Made by a program: the position numbers and the translations under genes. From Carboxylicivirga litoralis (GTDB lineage Bacteria > Bacteroidota > Bacteroidia > Bacteroidales > Marinilabiliaceae): a stretch of DNA of 64,000 nucleotides. How positions within the stretch are numbered: position 1 is the stretch's first letter; each line of letters begins with the position of its first letter. Shown here one piece after another: positions 18,246 to 28,137 of the stretch. The DNA lies in contig NZ_JAFMVC010000015.1 of assembly GCF_025499605.1 (NCBI RefSeq), forward strand, positions 52,405 through 116,404, read 5' to 3'. Below the pieces are notes generated by a model. It worked only from the letters and a program-made list of their open reading frames with translations, ran no database searches and had not been told where the DNA came from.

Positions 18246-18571
18246 TATAACTCTTTTGTTCCTCTACTGATGGTATAAGCCTCATCAACTGGCGAAACAA
18301 ATATTTTACCATCGCCAAAGGCGCCTTTAGACCCGGTGCGAGCTGCTTCCATCAGGGTGTTGACTGCAAAATCTTTATCTTCATCTTTCACCACCATCAT
18401 CAGCATTTCTTTGGGCAGCTCATCGTAGGTGACATCGCCAATTTTAATGCCACGCTGTTTGCCACGTCCCACAACTGGTGTTTTGGTAACGGCTACGTAG
18501 CCTGCATCGAAAAGAGATTTTAAGATGGCGCTCGATTTATCGGGGCGAACAATTGCTTTTATCATTAACAT
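18245..18571 (-). CDS. nifI1: PII-like nitrogenase regulator NifI1
   Basis: A 108-residue GlnB-family protein of the NifI1 subgroup, recognisable by IKAIVRPDK at the N terminus, VGRGKQRGIKIGDVTYDELPKE in the T-loop region and GDGKIFVSPVDEAYTISRG at the C terminus. It works with NifI2 in fast ammonium switch-off of nitrogenase by direct binding. It lies 91 bases after nifH and 120 before nifI2. Confidence 0.94.
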   Translation of the reverse strand: MLMIKAIVRPDKSSAILKSLFDAGYVAVTKTPVVGRGKQRGIKIGDVTYDELPKEMLMMVVKDEDKDFAVNTLMEAARTGSKGAFGDGKIFVSPVDEAYTISRGTKEL

Positions 18572-18593
18572 AGAAATGAATTTTAAGTGTTAA

Positions 18594-18614
18594 GTCCGGA
18601 GTTCGTAGTCCGGC
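18594..18614. repeat. Three tandem degenerate heptamers
   Basis: The units are GTCCGGA, GTTCGTA and GTCCGGC, directly upstream of nifI1 in the nifH-nifI1 gap. They resemble the heptamers at 10288-10315. Confidence 0.5.
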
Positions 18615-18662
18615 ATTTTATGGGTTTTATGATACTATTGAGGTTAGTTTGGTGCACTTTTG

Positions 18663-19987
<1,325 letters not shown>

Positions 19988-21544
19988 ATGAATACAAAAT
20001 GTAGAAAAATTGGCGATGAATGTTATGGATTTAAGGAGCTAAGGCTACTTTTTGAAATAAGTCAGCGCTTGCTTCAAAGTAAAGAACTCAAAAGTGATTT
20101 AACACCCATACTAGCCAGTTTGGTGCGCCATATGAAAGCCGAGCGTAGTTTTGTCACCATATTTAACCGGCAGAGCAACCATATCATGATTGAGGCCGCT
20201 TATGGCTTGAGTCCAAGTCAGCAGGCCCGTGGCAAATATAAATTAGGCGAAGGGATTATCGGTCGGGTAATTGAGTTGGCCCAACCGGTTGTCATACCTG
20301 AAATTTCTAAATCGCGCTTGTTTATTAATAAAACCAAAACCGAGCTTCAGAAAAATGGCCAAGAGCTGTCTTTTATCTGTGTCCCACTTATGTTGGATAA
20401 TGCTGTGTCAGGTGCTTTAAGTTTGATACGCGTACATAATAAACAAATAGCCAGTGAAGAAGATATTCAGTTGCTTAGCATCATTGGGTCCATGATTGCC
20501 AAAGCCGCCCGGTATCGACAAGAAAAACTGGAGGAGTTACAAGCGCTTCGGCAGGAGAACGAAGAACTGCATAGTAAACTCAATAGCGAACAACCGAATA
20601 ATATAATCGGCAACTCGGGTAAAATGAAGGATTTATACCATTTGGTTAGCCGGGTGTCTAAAACCAGCAGTACCGTGTTGTTACGCGGAGAAAGTGGAAT
20701 AGGGAAGGAGTTGTTTGCCGAAGCCATCCACCGGAGTAGTCAGCGAAAAAATAAAAGCCTGATAAAGGTGAACTGTTCGGCCTTACCCGACAGCCTGATC
20801 GAGAGTGAGTTGTTTGGTCATGAGAAAGGGGCCTTTACCGGGGCGGACAGCCTGCGTAAAGGGCGATTCGAAATGGCTGACGGAGGCACTATCTTTCTGG
20901 ATGAAATTGGTGATTTACCCATGTCAACACAGGTGAAGCTACTGCGTGTGATTCAGGAGCGTGAGTTTGAGCGCTTAGGTGGCAGTGCTACCATTAAGGC
21001 CGATGTGCGTATTGTGGCCGCCACCAACCGCAATCTCGAAGAGTTAATAGAAGCGGGTGAATTCAGGGAAGATTTGTACTATCGCATCAATGTGTTCCCC
21101 ATCTTTATTCCGCCACTGCGGCAGCGTCGCGATGACATACCAGCTTTGGTTGATCATTTTATAGAGAAGTTTAATCGAAAGAATAAGGCGCATATTAAAC
21201 GTATCACGACATCATCCATAAATATGCTGATGGTACACCGTTGGCCGGGCAATATCCGTGAATTGGAAAATGTGATTGAACGAGCCTGCATCATGAGTAA
21301 AGATGAGGTGATTCATAGTTATGATTTACCGCCAACGCTTCAAACGGCCGATTCGACCAATACCCAGCACGAAGGTGGTATGATGGAAACCGTTGAGCAG
21401 CTCGAACGACAGCTAATTCGTGATGCCCTAACATCGACTAATGGCAATGTAACGAAGGCCGCCCAAAAGCTAAAAGTAACTGAACGGATGATGGGCACAC
21501 GCGTCAAGAAATACAAGATTGAACCGTGGCGCTTTAAGGTTTAA
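19988..21544 (+). CDS. nifA: NifA-like sigma-54-dependent activator
   Basis: A 518-residue activator with an N-terminal GAF domain (about 25-175), a short coiled linker (175-200), an AAA+ domain (about 205-430) with Walker A GESGIGKE (234-241) and the sigma-54 contact loop GAFTGA (281-286), and a C-terminal Fis-type helix-turn-helix (about 470-515). This is the NifA/AnfA architecture. It is divergent from nifH and is most likely the activator of the nif operon. It could also activate the mod genes downstream. Specificity for nif rather than another sigma-54 regulon is inferred from position. Confidence 0.9.
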   Translation: MNTKCRKIGDECYGFKELRLLFEISQRLLQSKELKSDLTPILASLVRHMKAERSFVTIFNRQSNHIMIEAAYGLSPSQQARGKYKLGEGIIGRVIELAQPVVIPEISKSRLFINKTKTELQKNGQELSFICVPLMLDNAVSGALSLIRVHNKQIASEEDIQLLSIIGSMIAKAARYRQEKLEELQALRQENEELHSKLNSEQPNNIIGNSGKMKDLYHLVSRVSKTSSTVLLRGESGIGKELFAEAIHRSSQRKNKSLIKVNCSALPDSLIESELFGHEKGAFTGADSLRKGRFEMADGGTIFLDEIGDLPMSTQVKLLRVIQEREFERLGGSATIKADVRIVAATNRNLEELIEAGEFREDLYYRINVFPIFIPPLRQRRDDIPALVDHFIEKFNRKNKAHIKRITTSSINMLMVHRWPGNIRELENVIERACIMSKDEVIHSYDLPPTLQTADSTNTQHEGGMMETVEQLERQLIRDALTSTNGNVTKAAQKLKVTERMMGTRVKKYKIEPWRFKV

Positions 21545-21607
21545 AGCGAATAACTCATTAGTGCGCCAGGTTACTACACTACAAACCTCAAGCAGTATTT
21601 CGTCTAA

Positions 21608-22105
21608 ATGAATACTATGATAGACAATTCGAATAGTGAGCCTCTGCGCTTTAAACTCATCAACTTAAAAAAACAAAAGGACCAGCGTGCTTTGTTCACA
21701 TTAATGAATGCCTATATGCTGGATAAGATGGGTATTCAAAAGCCAATGTCGCAAAGCTTGTTTCAACAAACATTAACGGGTTTGCGGACGCAATGTAATT
21801 ACATTGGGATACTGGTTTATAAAGGCGAAACAGCCGTTGGGTTGGCCAATTGCTTTATCAACTTTTCAACGTTTAAAGGTCTTCCTTTAATCAATATTCA
21901 CGATTTTATCGTGTTGCCCGAGGCTCGCGAGAAAGGTGTTGGGCGGTTTTTACTTCAATCGATAAAAGAAATTGCCCGACAGAAAGGTTGTTGTAAGGTC
22001 AACCTGGAGGTTAGGGAAGATAACCTGATTGCCCAAGGACTTTATCAGACAGAGGGCTTTAACGCATGCTGTCCTAATATGTATTTCTGGGAGTTTCTGC
22101 TTTAA
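21608..22105 (+). CDS. GNAT family N-acetyltransferase
   Basis: A 165-residue protein with the GNAT fold. The acetyl-CoA loop REKGVGRFLL (about 113-122) follows a DFIVLPEAR strand, and the C-terminal half has the NLIAQGLYQTEGF pattern. The substrate is unknown. It lies 63 bases after nifA and 129 before modA on the same strand, so it may be co-transcribed with nifA, but no functional link to nitrogen fixation is visible. Confidence 0.85.
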   Translation: MNTMIDNSNSEPLRFKLINLKKQKDQRALFTLMNAYMLDKMGIQKPMSQSLFQQTLTGLRTQCNYIGILVYKGETAVGLANCFINFSTFKGLPLINIHDFIVLPEAREKGVGRFLLQSIKEIARQKGCCKVNLEVREDNLIAQGLYQTEGFNACCPNMYFWEFLL

Positions 22106-22108
22106 TCG

Positions 22109-22126
22109 TCCTACAAAAATGTAGGA
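22109..22126. promoter_or_regulatory. Dyad operator upstream of modA
   Basis: TCCTACA-AAAA-TGTAGGA is a perfect 7+4+7 inverted repeat just after the GNAT gene and about 110 bases before modA. Its core CTACA-N4-TGTAG recurs at 25437-25450 before the Nif11-like gene. It may be a repressor site or, less likely given its short stem and lack of T tract, a terminator. Confidence 0.55.
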
Positions 22127-22234
22127 TTATCAATCATTGAGTTTTCTCTATATTCTGAATGATAGTTGATTATGGCTGTCGCTTTTTATTGGGCATAGAA
22201 AATGCAATTAATCCTCCGAACATAAACTTAATCT

Positions 22235-22972
22235 ATGAAGCAACTTCTTTTATGCACTTTAATTATCGGATGTTGGTCTTGTAACGTTTCCAACAACAAG
22301 CCCGCCATCACAGTGCTGGCAGCCGCAAGTGTGCAAGCGGTTATCAATGAATTGGCTGGTCAATACATGGATTCGCTTCAGGTTGTTATTCAGGTAAGTT
22401 ATGCTTCATCAGGCATGTTGGCCAGGCAAATAGCTAACGGAGCGCCGTGCGATATTTATGTATCGGCCAATAGCGAATGGATGCATTACTTACGGAAAAA
22501 GAAATTGATTGCAGATGCCTCATTATGTGTCCCGGCTAACAATAGCCTGGTTGTAGTAATTGCCGATACTGCTATTAGTTGCAGCAATTTAAAAGACTTG
22601 CCTAAGGCAGTTAAACGCCATTTGGCCATAGGCGATCCGGATCATGTGCCGGCGGGTAATTACGCCCGGCAAGCATTTGAAAAACTCAATATATACGATG
22701 ATCTGGCAGGTAAAATGATTCCTGCCAAAGATGTTTTATCGGCTTTGCAACTGGTTGAAATGGGCGAGTGCGATTATGGCATTGTGTATGCCTCAAATAT
22801 TGAAGGTCGCTCAAAGGTGAACGCCATCCTGACCATTCCAGACTCGCTTCATAATTCTATTGATTATCAATTGGCTTTAACAGCAACATCGTCTAAAAGT
22901 GCCGTAGGATTCTGGGAGTATATTCGCCACACTAATAACCGGGAGGTTTGGAAAAAATATGGATTTAAATAA
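22235..22972 (+). CDS. modA: Molybdate ABC transporter, substrate-binding lipoprotein
   Basis: A 245-residue ModA. The signal peptide ends in a lipobox (WSC, Cys16). The mature protein starts with the ModA pattern ITVLAAASVQAVINELA and contains YASSGMLARQI, GAPCDIYVSA and a C-terminal DYGIVYASN. These correspond to the oxyanion-binding strands of the family. It binds molybdate (or tungstate) outside the inner membrane. Location next to a Mo-nitrogenase operon supports molybdate. Confidence 0.93.
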   Translation: MKQLLLCTLIIGCWSCNVSNNKPAITVLAAASVQAVINELAGQYMDSLQVVIQVSYASSGMLARQIANGAPCDIYVSANSEWMHYLRKKKLIADASLCVPANNSLVVVIADTAISCSNLKDLPKAVKRHLAIGDPDHVPAGNYARQAFEKLNIYDDLAGKMIPAKDVLSALQLVEMGECDYGIVYASNIEGRSKVNAILTIPDSLHNSIDYQLALTATSSKSAVGFWEYIRHTNNREVWKKYGFK

Positions 22973-22978
22973 ACGCTT

Positions 22979-23716
22979 ATGGTTGATTTTGAATACATAG
23001 ACTGGAGCGCTATAGTGCTGTCGTTACGAGTGGCGATAATTACTTCTGTAATGGCGCTTCCTTTGGCCATTTTCGCTGGTTATGTTTTGGCGCGAAAGAC
23101 CTTTGCGGGTAAATCCTTTCTGGAAGCTGTGTTGCATCTGCCCATGGTGATGCCGCCTGTGACCACTGGTTATTTGTTGTTGCTCCTCTTTGGTTCAAAA
23201 GGTATTATCGGCGAACCCTTGACCCGGTTTTTTGGCATAAAGATAGCGTTTACTTCAGGTGCGGCTGTACTGGCTTCTGTTACGGTATCTTTTCCACTGA
23301 TAGTGCGATCCGTTAAAATCGCCATCGAGTTGGTTGATCCATGCCTCGAAGAAGCATCTCGTACCTTGGGTGCTTCGTGGTGGAAAACATTTTATCGCAT
23401 TACTTTGCCTTTGGCCTGGCCAGGTATTGTCAGTGGCTTTGTTTTGGCTTTTGCGCGCAGTTTAGGTGAGTTTGGTGCCACCATCACCTTTGCCGGAAAC
23501 ATAGCCGGGGCAACCCGTACCATACCCTTAGCTATTTACTCATCGATGCAGATGCCTGGTGGCGAGCAGCAATCCTGGACACTCGTTTGTATCTCCATTG
23601 TTATTTCATTGGCAGCTATTTTGTTATCCGAGTATTTCAATAAATATCGCATGAAAAAACGTCCTCATTATAAAAGCCACATACCACTAAAAGCCAACGG
23701 ACTTGAAGCAGCTTAA
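22979..23716 (+). CDS. modB: Molybdate ABC transporter permease
   Basis: A 245-residue inner-membrane permease with about five or six helices. The EAA loop (EEASRTLGASWWKTFYRITLP, split around residues 123-143) contacts the ModC ATPase, and ARSLGEFGATITFAGN is the ModB signature. It follows modA by 6 bases and overlaps the modC start. Confidence 0.94.
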   Translation: MVDFEYIDWSAIVLSLRVAIITSVMALPLAIFAGYVLARKTFAGKSFLEAVLHLPMVMPPVTTGYLLLLLFGSKGIIGEPLTRFFGIKIAFTSGAAVLASVTVSFPLIVRSVKIAIELVDPCLEEASRTLGASWWKTFYRITLPLAWPGIVSGFVLAFARSLGEFGATITFAGNIAGATRTIPLAIYSSMQMPGGEQQSWTLVCISIVISLAAILLSEYFNKYRMKKRPHYKSHIPLKANGLEAA

Positions 23717-24791
23717 AATAAATATTACCGTGAAAAGGCCGGGCTTCACGCTTCAGGTCGATGAGCTCTTTGGTTCCGGAATAACCGGTATTTTCGGCCA
23801 TAGCGGAGCGGGAAAATCAACGCTGCTTCAGTGCGTGAGTGGCGTTAATTCGCCAACGCATGGATACATTCGAATTGGCGATACGCTGTTGTTTTGCTCT
23901 CAAAAGCGCATTGGGCGAGCAGTGAATAAGCGAAAGGTAGGCTATGTGTTTCAGGAAGGACGTCTTTTTCCTCATCTGAGTGTGATCAGCAACCTGCGCT
24001 ATGGCTGGAAAGGGGCGGATTCAAAAGTAGATGTTGATGATGTGATTGAGTTGCTTGAGCTGCGGCCATTGCTTCATTGTTTGCCATCTGATATATCGGG
24101 CGGTGAAAGGCAGCGGGTGGCATTGGGTCGGGCCTTATTGACGGCTCCTGAAATATTGTTGCTCGATGAACCGTTTAGTGCCCTCGATCAGAAGATGCGG
24201 CAGCGCATTATACCCTATATCCGCAAAAGTGCCAGGTTGCTTCGTATTCCTGTGCTGGTGGTGAGTCACGACTTGCCTGATTTGCTGAAACTGACTCAAC
24301 GGCTGTGCATCATGAAAAATGGCCAAGTTGTCGGGCATGATCAATACGAACACTTGCTTTCTCATCCCAACCTACATCATCTATTGCCAGTGGCCGATGT
24401 TGTAAATAGTGTGCAGTTGGAAGTGAAGCACGTTAATGCGCAGGAGAAACTCATCACCTTGAATGGTTTTGGTTCCAACCGTTGTGTGAAGGTGATCATG
24501 GAGCCACATAAAAGGCATTACGCAACCGGTCAGTTAGCCCGTATTTTTCTAAAGCCTAAAGACATTATTCTGTCAGAAGTACTAATCGAGAAAACCTCTT
24601 TCCAAAACCAACTGGCCGGCACCATCACCCATTTATCCGACGAGGGAGCCAGGGTCATGTGCCAGGTCGATTGTGGTTTTTTGTTATGGTGCGAAGTGAG
24701 CCGTGCTTCGGCTTATCGCATGCAGCTGACGATTGGCAAGCCTGTTTATTGTTTGTTTAAGTCACTGGCCATCGATAAAATTGATGTTTAA
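23703..24791 (+). CDS. modC: Molybdate ABC transporter ATPase
   Basis: A 362-residue ATPase with Walker A GHSGAGKS (32-39), signature ISGGERQR (131-138) and Walker B ILLLDEP (151-157). The C-terminal part (about 295-360) is a TOBE/Mop-like molybdate-binding domain, typical of ModC. The start is a TTG at 23703 that overlaps the end of modB by 14 bases. No ATG precedes the Walker A, and the TTG start gives the first beta strand expected in ModC, so translational coupling to modB is likely. It converges on the next gene with a gap of 7 bases. Confidence 0.92.
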   Translation: MKQLKINITVKRPGFTLQVDELFGSGITGIFGHSGAGKSTLLQCVSGVNSPTHGYIRIGDTLLFCSQKRIGRAVNKRKVGYVFQEGRLFPHLSVISNLRYGWKGADSKVDVDDVIELLELRPLLHCLPSDISGGERQRVALGRALLTAPEILLLDEPFSALDQKMRQRIIPYIRKSARLLRIPVLVVSHDLPDLLKLTQRLCIMKNGQVVGHDQYEHLLSHPNLHHLLPVADVVNSVQLEVKHVNAQEKLITLNGFGSNRCVKVIMEPHKRHYATGQLARIFLKPKDIILSEVLIEKTSFQNQLAGTITHLSDEGARVMCQVDCGFLLWCEVSRASAYRMQLTIGKPVYCLFKSLAIDKIDV

Positions 24792-24798
24792 ACAGACG

Positions 24799-25131
24799 CT
24801 AGCGGCCGGAGGTAGTCGTTTCATGGTAAACCACTTCCAGCTCGCCTTTCGATTTCAGCGAAGGTTGCACCTTGAAACTGCCGCGTATCTCAATCTCCAC
24901 ATTTGTATCGCAGGCCGTCTGAAGCACGTAGGAGCGTAATTCGTTTTGTTTTTGCTCATTCAGCTCCTCGTTAAAATACAGGAAAAATGAGCTGTCGCGT
25001 GCGTCATTATATCGCAATAAAAAGGCATTGGTATCGATGAAAATCAAGTCGTCGTGCGGGTAAGAGATGGCAAATCCCATGTTTTCAATAAATTCTTTTG
25101 CCGGCATTAGTGTTCGGAATGATTGGCTCAT
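24799..25131 (-). CDS. Unknown small protein paired with the Nif11-like gene
   Basis: A 110-residue soluble protein that I do not recognise. It has mixed alpha/beta character with a DDLIFIDTNAFLLRYND stretch and a C-terminal beta-rich EIEIRGSFKVQPS part. It lacks a signal peptide and conserved metal motifs. It starts 22 bases after the Nif11-like gene on the same strand, so the two form a small operon convergent with modC. Confidence 0.65.
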   Translation of the reverse strand: MSQSFRTLMPAKEFIENMGFAISYPHDDLIFIDTNAFLLRYNDARDSSFFLYFNEELNEQKQNELRSYVLQTACDTNVEIEIRGSFKVQPSLKSKGELEVVYHETTTSGR

Positions 25132-25153
25132 AGTGGTTGGTTTTTAATGGTGG

Positions 25154-25393
25154 TTATACAATGAGTTTGACAAAATGCAGGACGTTAAAAAGGCTATCCG
25201 CCTCCTCCTGAAACTGACACTGAACGTGAAGGTGGTTAAAGGCTTCATCCAGCTCATTTGGCGAGCAGCTTAAATCTTCTTTGATAAGCACGTCCAGCAA
25301 GTCTTCCCAGCTATCGACCTTGTAAAGGTTTTTTCTGAATGAAGAGTCGGACTGGGTGCGTTTAATAAATTTAATAGCATTTCCGATTGACAT
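25154..25393 (-). CDS. Nif11-like domain protein
   Basis: A 79-residue protein whose N terminus (MSIGNAIKFIKRTQSDSSFR, then LLDVLIKEDLSCSPNELDEAF) follows the Nif11 pattern: two helices, about 10 residues of hydrophilic linker, then a loop with SPNEL before a third helix. Nif11 proteins were first seen in nif clusters and later as leader peptides of ribosomally made peptides. There is no Gly-Gly cleavage site or Cys-rich core and no modification enzyme nearby, so the nif-associated kind is more likely. The dyad at 25437-25450 lies in its probable promoter region. Confidence 0.7.
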   Translation of the reverse strand: MSIGNAIKFIKRTQSDSSFRKNLYKVDSWEDLLDVLIKEDLSCSPNELDEAFNHLHVQCQFQEEADSLFNVLHFVKLIV

Positions 25394-25436
25394 AAGCGGT
25401 GGTTTAACAGATTTGTATGATTAATCAGGACGTTCT

Positions 25437-25450
25437 CTACATTTTTGTAG
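25437..25450. promoter_or_regulatory. Dyad operator upstream of the Nif11-like gene
   Basis: CTACA-TTTT-TGTAG, a 5+4+5 inverted repeat 44 bases before the Nif11-like start. It matches the core of the dyad in front of modA, which suggests one regulator for both units. Confidence 0.5.
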
Positions 25451-25613
25451 GTTTTATACAGGCTCTCAGTGCCTGAATAGCTTAGCATTTTAGCAGCCTG
25501 CAGTTACAGATCACGTCTTCAATAAACAAAGGCTCAATTTCGATGCCAGTTTGATTTAACTTTTCCGATGTTTAAATTGTTATATAGTTATAAATCAATC
25601 AAAAGTAGATTGC

Positions 25614-26078
25614 ATGAAATCGGGTGATGCTTATTATGACGATTTGTCCAAAGCCTTTAAGGAGAAAGATGAGTTTTTGGAAAAATTGAGAGACGTATTT
25701 AGCGTTGAAGTTTTTTCAATTGTAAAATCTCATTTTAGCCAATGTGAATATGATGAGCGTATGCAAAAGGCCATTGCTTTGTTTGCCAACGACCTTATAA
25801 ATACTGCTGAATCAGTCATTGATAAAGACGATCATTTTCCCGAATACAGGCTGCAGACAGAAATTGAGAATATTACAAAACTCATGAATAAGATGTTGGC
25901 AGCCATTGATGAAGATGATTTTCTGAAAGAGCTTCATATGGCAACAAAACGGGTAATTACTCAATTTTATCCTCAGATTATGGCATTGGGAAGTTATGGG
26001 TTTTTATTGCTTGAGAGAGGTACCAAACTGTATACGGCCGGTTTTATAATCAATATCTATCAAAAAGAGTTAATATAG
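25614..26078 (+). CDS. Unknown helical protein
   Basis: A 154-residue acidic protein, apparently mostly alpha-helical, without a signal peptide or recognisable domain. It has an EKDEFLEKLRDVF segment near the N terminus and KRVITQFYPQIMALGSYGF toward the C terminus. It lies between the nif/mod region and the polysaccharide locus, divergent from the Nif11 pair and convergent with the CBM9-like gene. The frame has good length and codon pattern for this AT-rich region. Confidence 0.6.
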   Translation: MKSGDAYYDDLSKAFKEKDEFLEKLRDVFSVEVFSIVKSHFSQCEYDERMQKAIALFANDLINTAESVIDKDDHFPEYRLQTEIENITKLMNKMLAAIDEDDFLKELHMATKRVITQFYPQIMALGSYGFLLLERGTKLYTAGFIINIYQKELI

Positions 26079-26108
26079 TCGTCCAACATTACTAGTGAAA
26101 GACTTTAC

Positions 26109-26732
26109 CTAAATTAACTCAATAGTTCCAAAAAAAGCTGGTAAGTGGAAGTTTGGAGCTTCGTGTTCTATTGGATTCCATGATAGAAAATGCATCTGTT
26201 TTTGTTTATCTCCGCATTTGTAAAAGTTAGCTTTAAATATCTGACCAGGTTCAAACTTTCTAATATTGCTTGCAAAAACAGATTTAGGAATAATAATATC
26301 TATCTCCCATTCCGTAGGTTTATCTTCAATGTCTATCGGATTTACACCAAGAGTTGGGTTTGTAAAAATCTTTTCAACAGTCTTTTCATTTAACCACTGA
26401 CGATCTTTATTGCTTGTGCCTATGCCAACCAACCTTGTACCAATACAGTTAAATTCCAGGTTGTAGTATTCTTTATTGTTAAAGGAAATAAAAAACTCAA
26501 CGCAACTGTCTTCCCACACTGGTCCATTCGTTTTTGTACAAACCGCCTTAGGGTGTTTCTCATCGACCTTGTATTTGAGGTAAAAATTGTCCAGATCGTA
26601 GGCCATTCCGAATTTTACGCTTACATCTGCCGGATAGTTCCAGTTGTTATTTGCTATTTCAACCTCTGCATCTGGGAAAAGTACTTCTCCTGACTCCGCG
26701 GTCTTGATTTTATTTATTACAAGTTGGTTCAT
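26109..26732 (-). CDS. CBM9-like carbohydrate-binding protein
   Basis: A 207-residue protein resembling the CBM9-type domain found in Bacteroidota glycan loci. Typical parts are the FGMAYDLDNFYLKYKVDE strand pair, GPVWEDSCVEFFI (about 70-82) and a C-terminal FLSWNPIEHEAPNFHLPAFFG. No signal peptide is seen, so it may be intracellular or its start may be misplaced. It is last in the minus-strand run GH88, sulfatase, sulfatase, CBM9, with a 1-base gap after the sulfatase stop. Confidence 0.8.
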   Translation of the reverse strand: MNQLVINKIKTAESGEVLFPDAEVEIANNNWNYPADVSVKFGMAYDLDNFYLKYKVDEKHPKAVCTKTNGPVWEDSCVEFFISFNNKEYYNLEFNCIGTRLVGIGTSNKDRQWLNEKTVEKIFTNPTLGVNPIDIEDKPTEWEIDIIIPKSVFASNIRKFEPGQIFKANFYKCGDKQKQMHFLSWNPIEHEAPNFHLPAFFGTIELI

Positions 26733-26733
26733 C

Positions 26734-28137
26734 TCAAAATAAGTCTTTTACTAATTCATCATTCGTGTTTTCACCCCATTCTTTGAGTAAAGAAACTAAT
26801 TCTTTTTTTATTTTTCTTTTACTCATGTCTTCTGTCATGTCATTCATCTCTCCCGGATCATCGGCCAGGTTGAATAATTGGTCGCGCTTTTTTCCTTTAT
26901 TATAAATGATGTATTTCCAATCGTCTTTTATGATGCAGCGCCCCGAGACTCCCGAAGTATTGGTGCCGTTTGCAAAGCTTGTTTCCAACACAAGCATTTT
27001 TTTGTCATCATATAAATCAGGATTTAAAGCAAACTTTTTCTGGCTTTGTCCTTTCATTGATAGAGGTTGCTGTATACCTGCATAATCACACATGGTTGGA
27101 ATTAAATCCAGCCCAATATTAACGAGTTGTCTTGTATTGGTGCCATTCTGTTTGTTTCTGAAATCAGACACTATAAAAGGCACGTTAACAGACTCCTGAT
27201 ACAATACCTGCTTTTGATTCCACTGGTGACTACCAACACCGTCGCCATGGTCACTTAAAAAGATGATAACTGTATTATCCAGTACTTTTAACTTATCCAG
27301 TGTGTGAATAACATTGCCAACATAGGCATCAACACGCTCTACTAACTGATAATAAGCCCAGCGATACTGGCGCCAGTTGTCTTTATTCCAGTCATTGGTC
27401 GGATATGTTTTCCATGATAGACTCTGCACATAATCAAGGATGTCAGGTTGTCCCTCAGGAATCACATAATTGGCCGGAACCTCAGGGCATTCTGATGGAG
27501 CAGGGGCATCAGATATAGGTTCCATACGTAAACTTTGCTTTCGTGCCCATTCACAAATATCATGAGGATTAATAAACGAAGCTACCATCAAAAATGGTTT
27601 CTCATCATTCTGTTTTTTAATAAACTCGTAACAATCTGCCGGGATAGAAGCGTCCTGCCAATCGCGTTCCACGGTATTAGTAATTAACTCAAATCCGTGT
27701 TTATCAATATCGTGTATTGATATGGGTAAGTGCCATTTACCAATATATCCGGTGTTATATCCACTATTGAGAAACACCTTACCCATTAAATCAACGTTCT
27801 TTGCCTTCCAATAACCGCTTCTTTCGGGCAGGTTAACGGAGGCATCCAATTGATGCGGATACTGGCCGGTTAACATGGATGAGCGGCTTGGACCACACAG
27901 AGGTTGCGAACAAAAAGCTTTGGTAAATCGTGTTCCATTGGCAGCCAGCAAATCCATAGCCGGAGTTTTTAAATCTGTATTTCCGGCACAACTCATGGCA
28001 TTGGCTGTTTGTTGGTCGGTCATTATAACCACAATATTCGGGCGCTTATTTTGGGCTGTGCCAATGGGGATGATTGCCAACATAATAGTAGTAATCAGCA
28101 CCAATTTGCACAAGACCTTCACTTTATTTGTCATCAT
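26734..28137 (-). CDS. Sulfatase (formylglycine-dependent, S1 family)
   Basis: A sulfatase of about 467 residues. The modification motif is CGPSRSSMLTG with Cys81 (counted from this start) expected to become formylglycine through an anaerobic or aerobic maturase encoded elsewhere. The N-terminal metal-binding strand is NIVVIMTDQQ, and FLSDHGDGVGSHQ carries the second Asp/His metal pair. A signal peptide ends at about GTAQ, so it is exported. The ATG at 28137 is chosen over an upstream GTG and overlaps the end of the preceding sulfatase gene. The natural substrate position cannot be told from sequence alone. Confidence 0.92.
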   Translation of the reverse strand: MMTNKVKVLCKLVLITTIMLAIIPIGTAQNKRPNIVVIMTDQQTANAMSCAGNTDLKTPAMDLLAANGTRFTKAFCSQPLCGPSRSSMLTGQYPHQLDASVNLPERSGYWKAKNVDLMGKVFLNSGYNTGYIGKWHLPISIHDIDKHGFELITNTVERDWQDASIPADCYEFIKKQNDEKPFLMVASFINPHDICEWARKQSLRMEPISDAPAPSECPEVPANYVIPEGQPDILDYVQSLSWKTYPTNDWNKDNWRQYRWAYYQLVERVDAYVGNVIHTLDKLKVLDNTVIIFLSDHGDGVGSHQWNQKQVLYQESVNVPFIVSDFRNKQNGTNTRQLVNIGLDLIPTMCDYAGIQQPLSMKGQSQKKFALNPDLYDDKKMLVLETSFANGTNTSGVSGRCIIKDDWKYIIYNKGKKRDQLFNLADDPGEMNDMTEDMSKRKIKKELVSLLKEWGENTNDELVKDLF

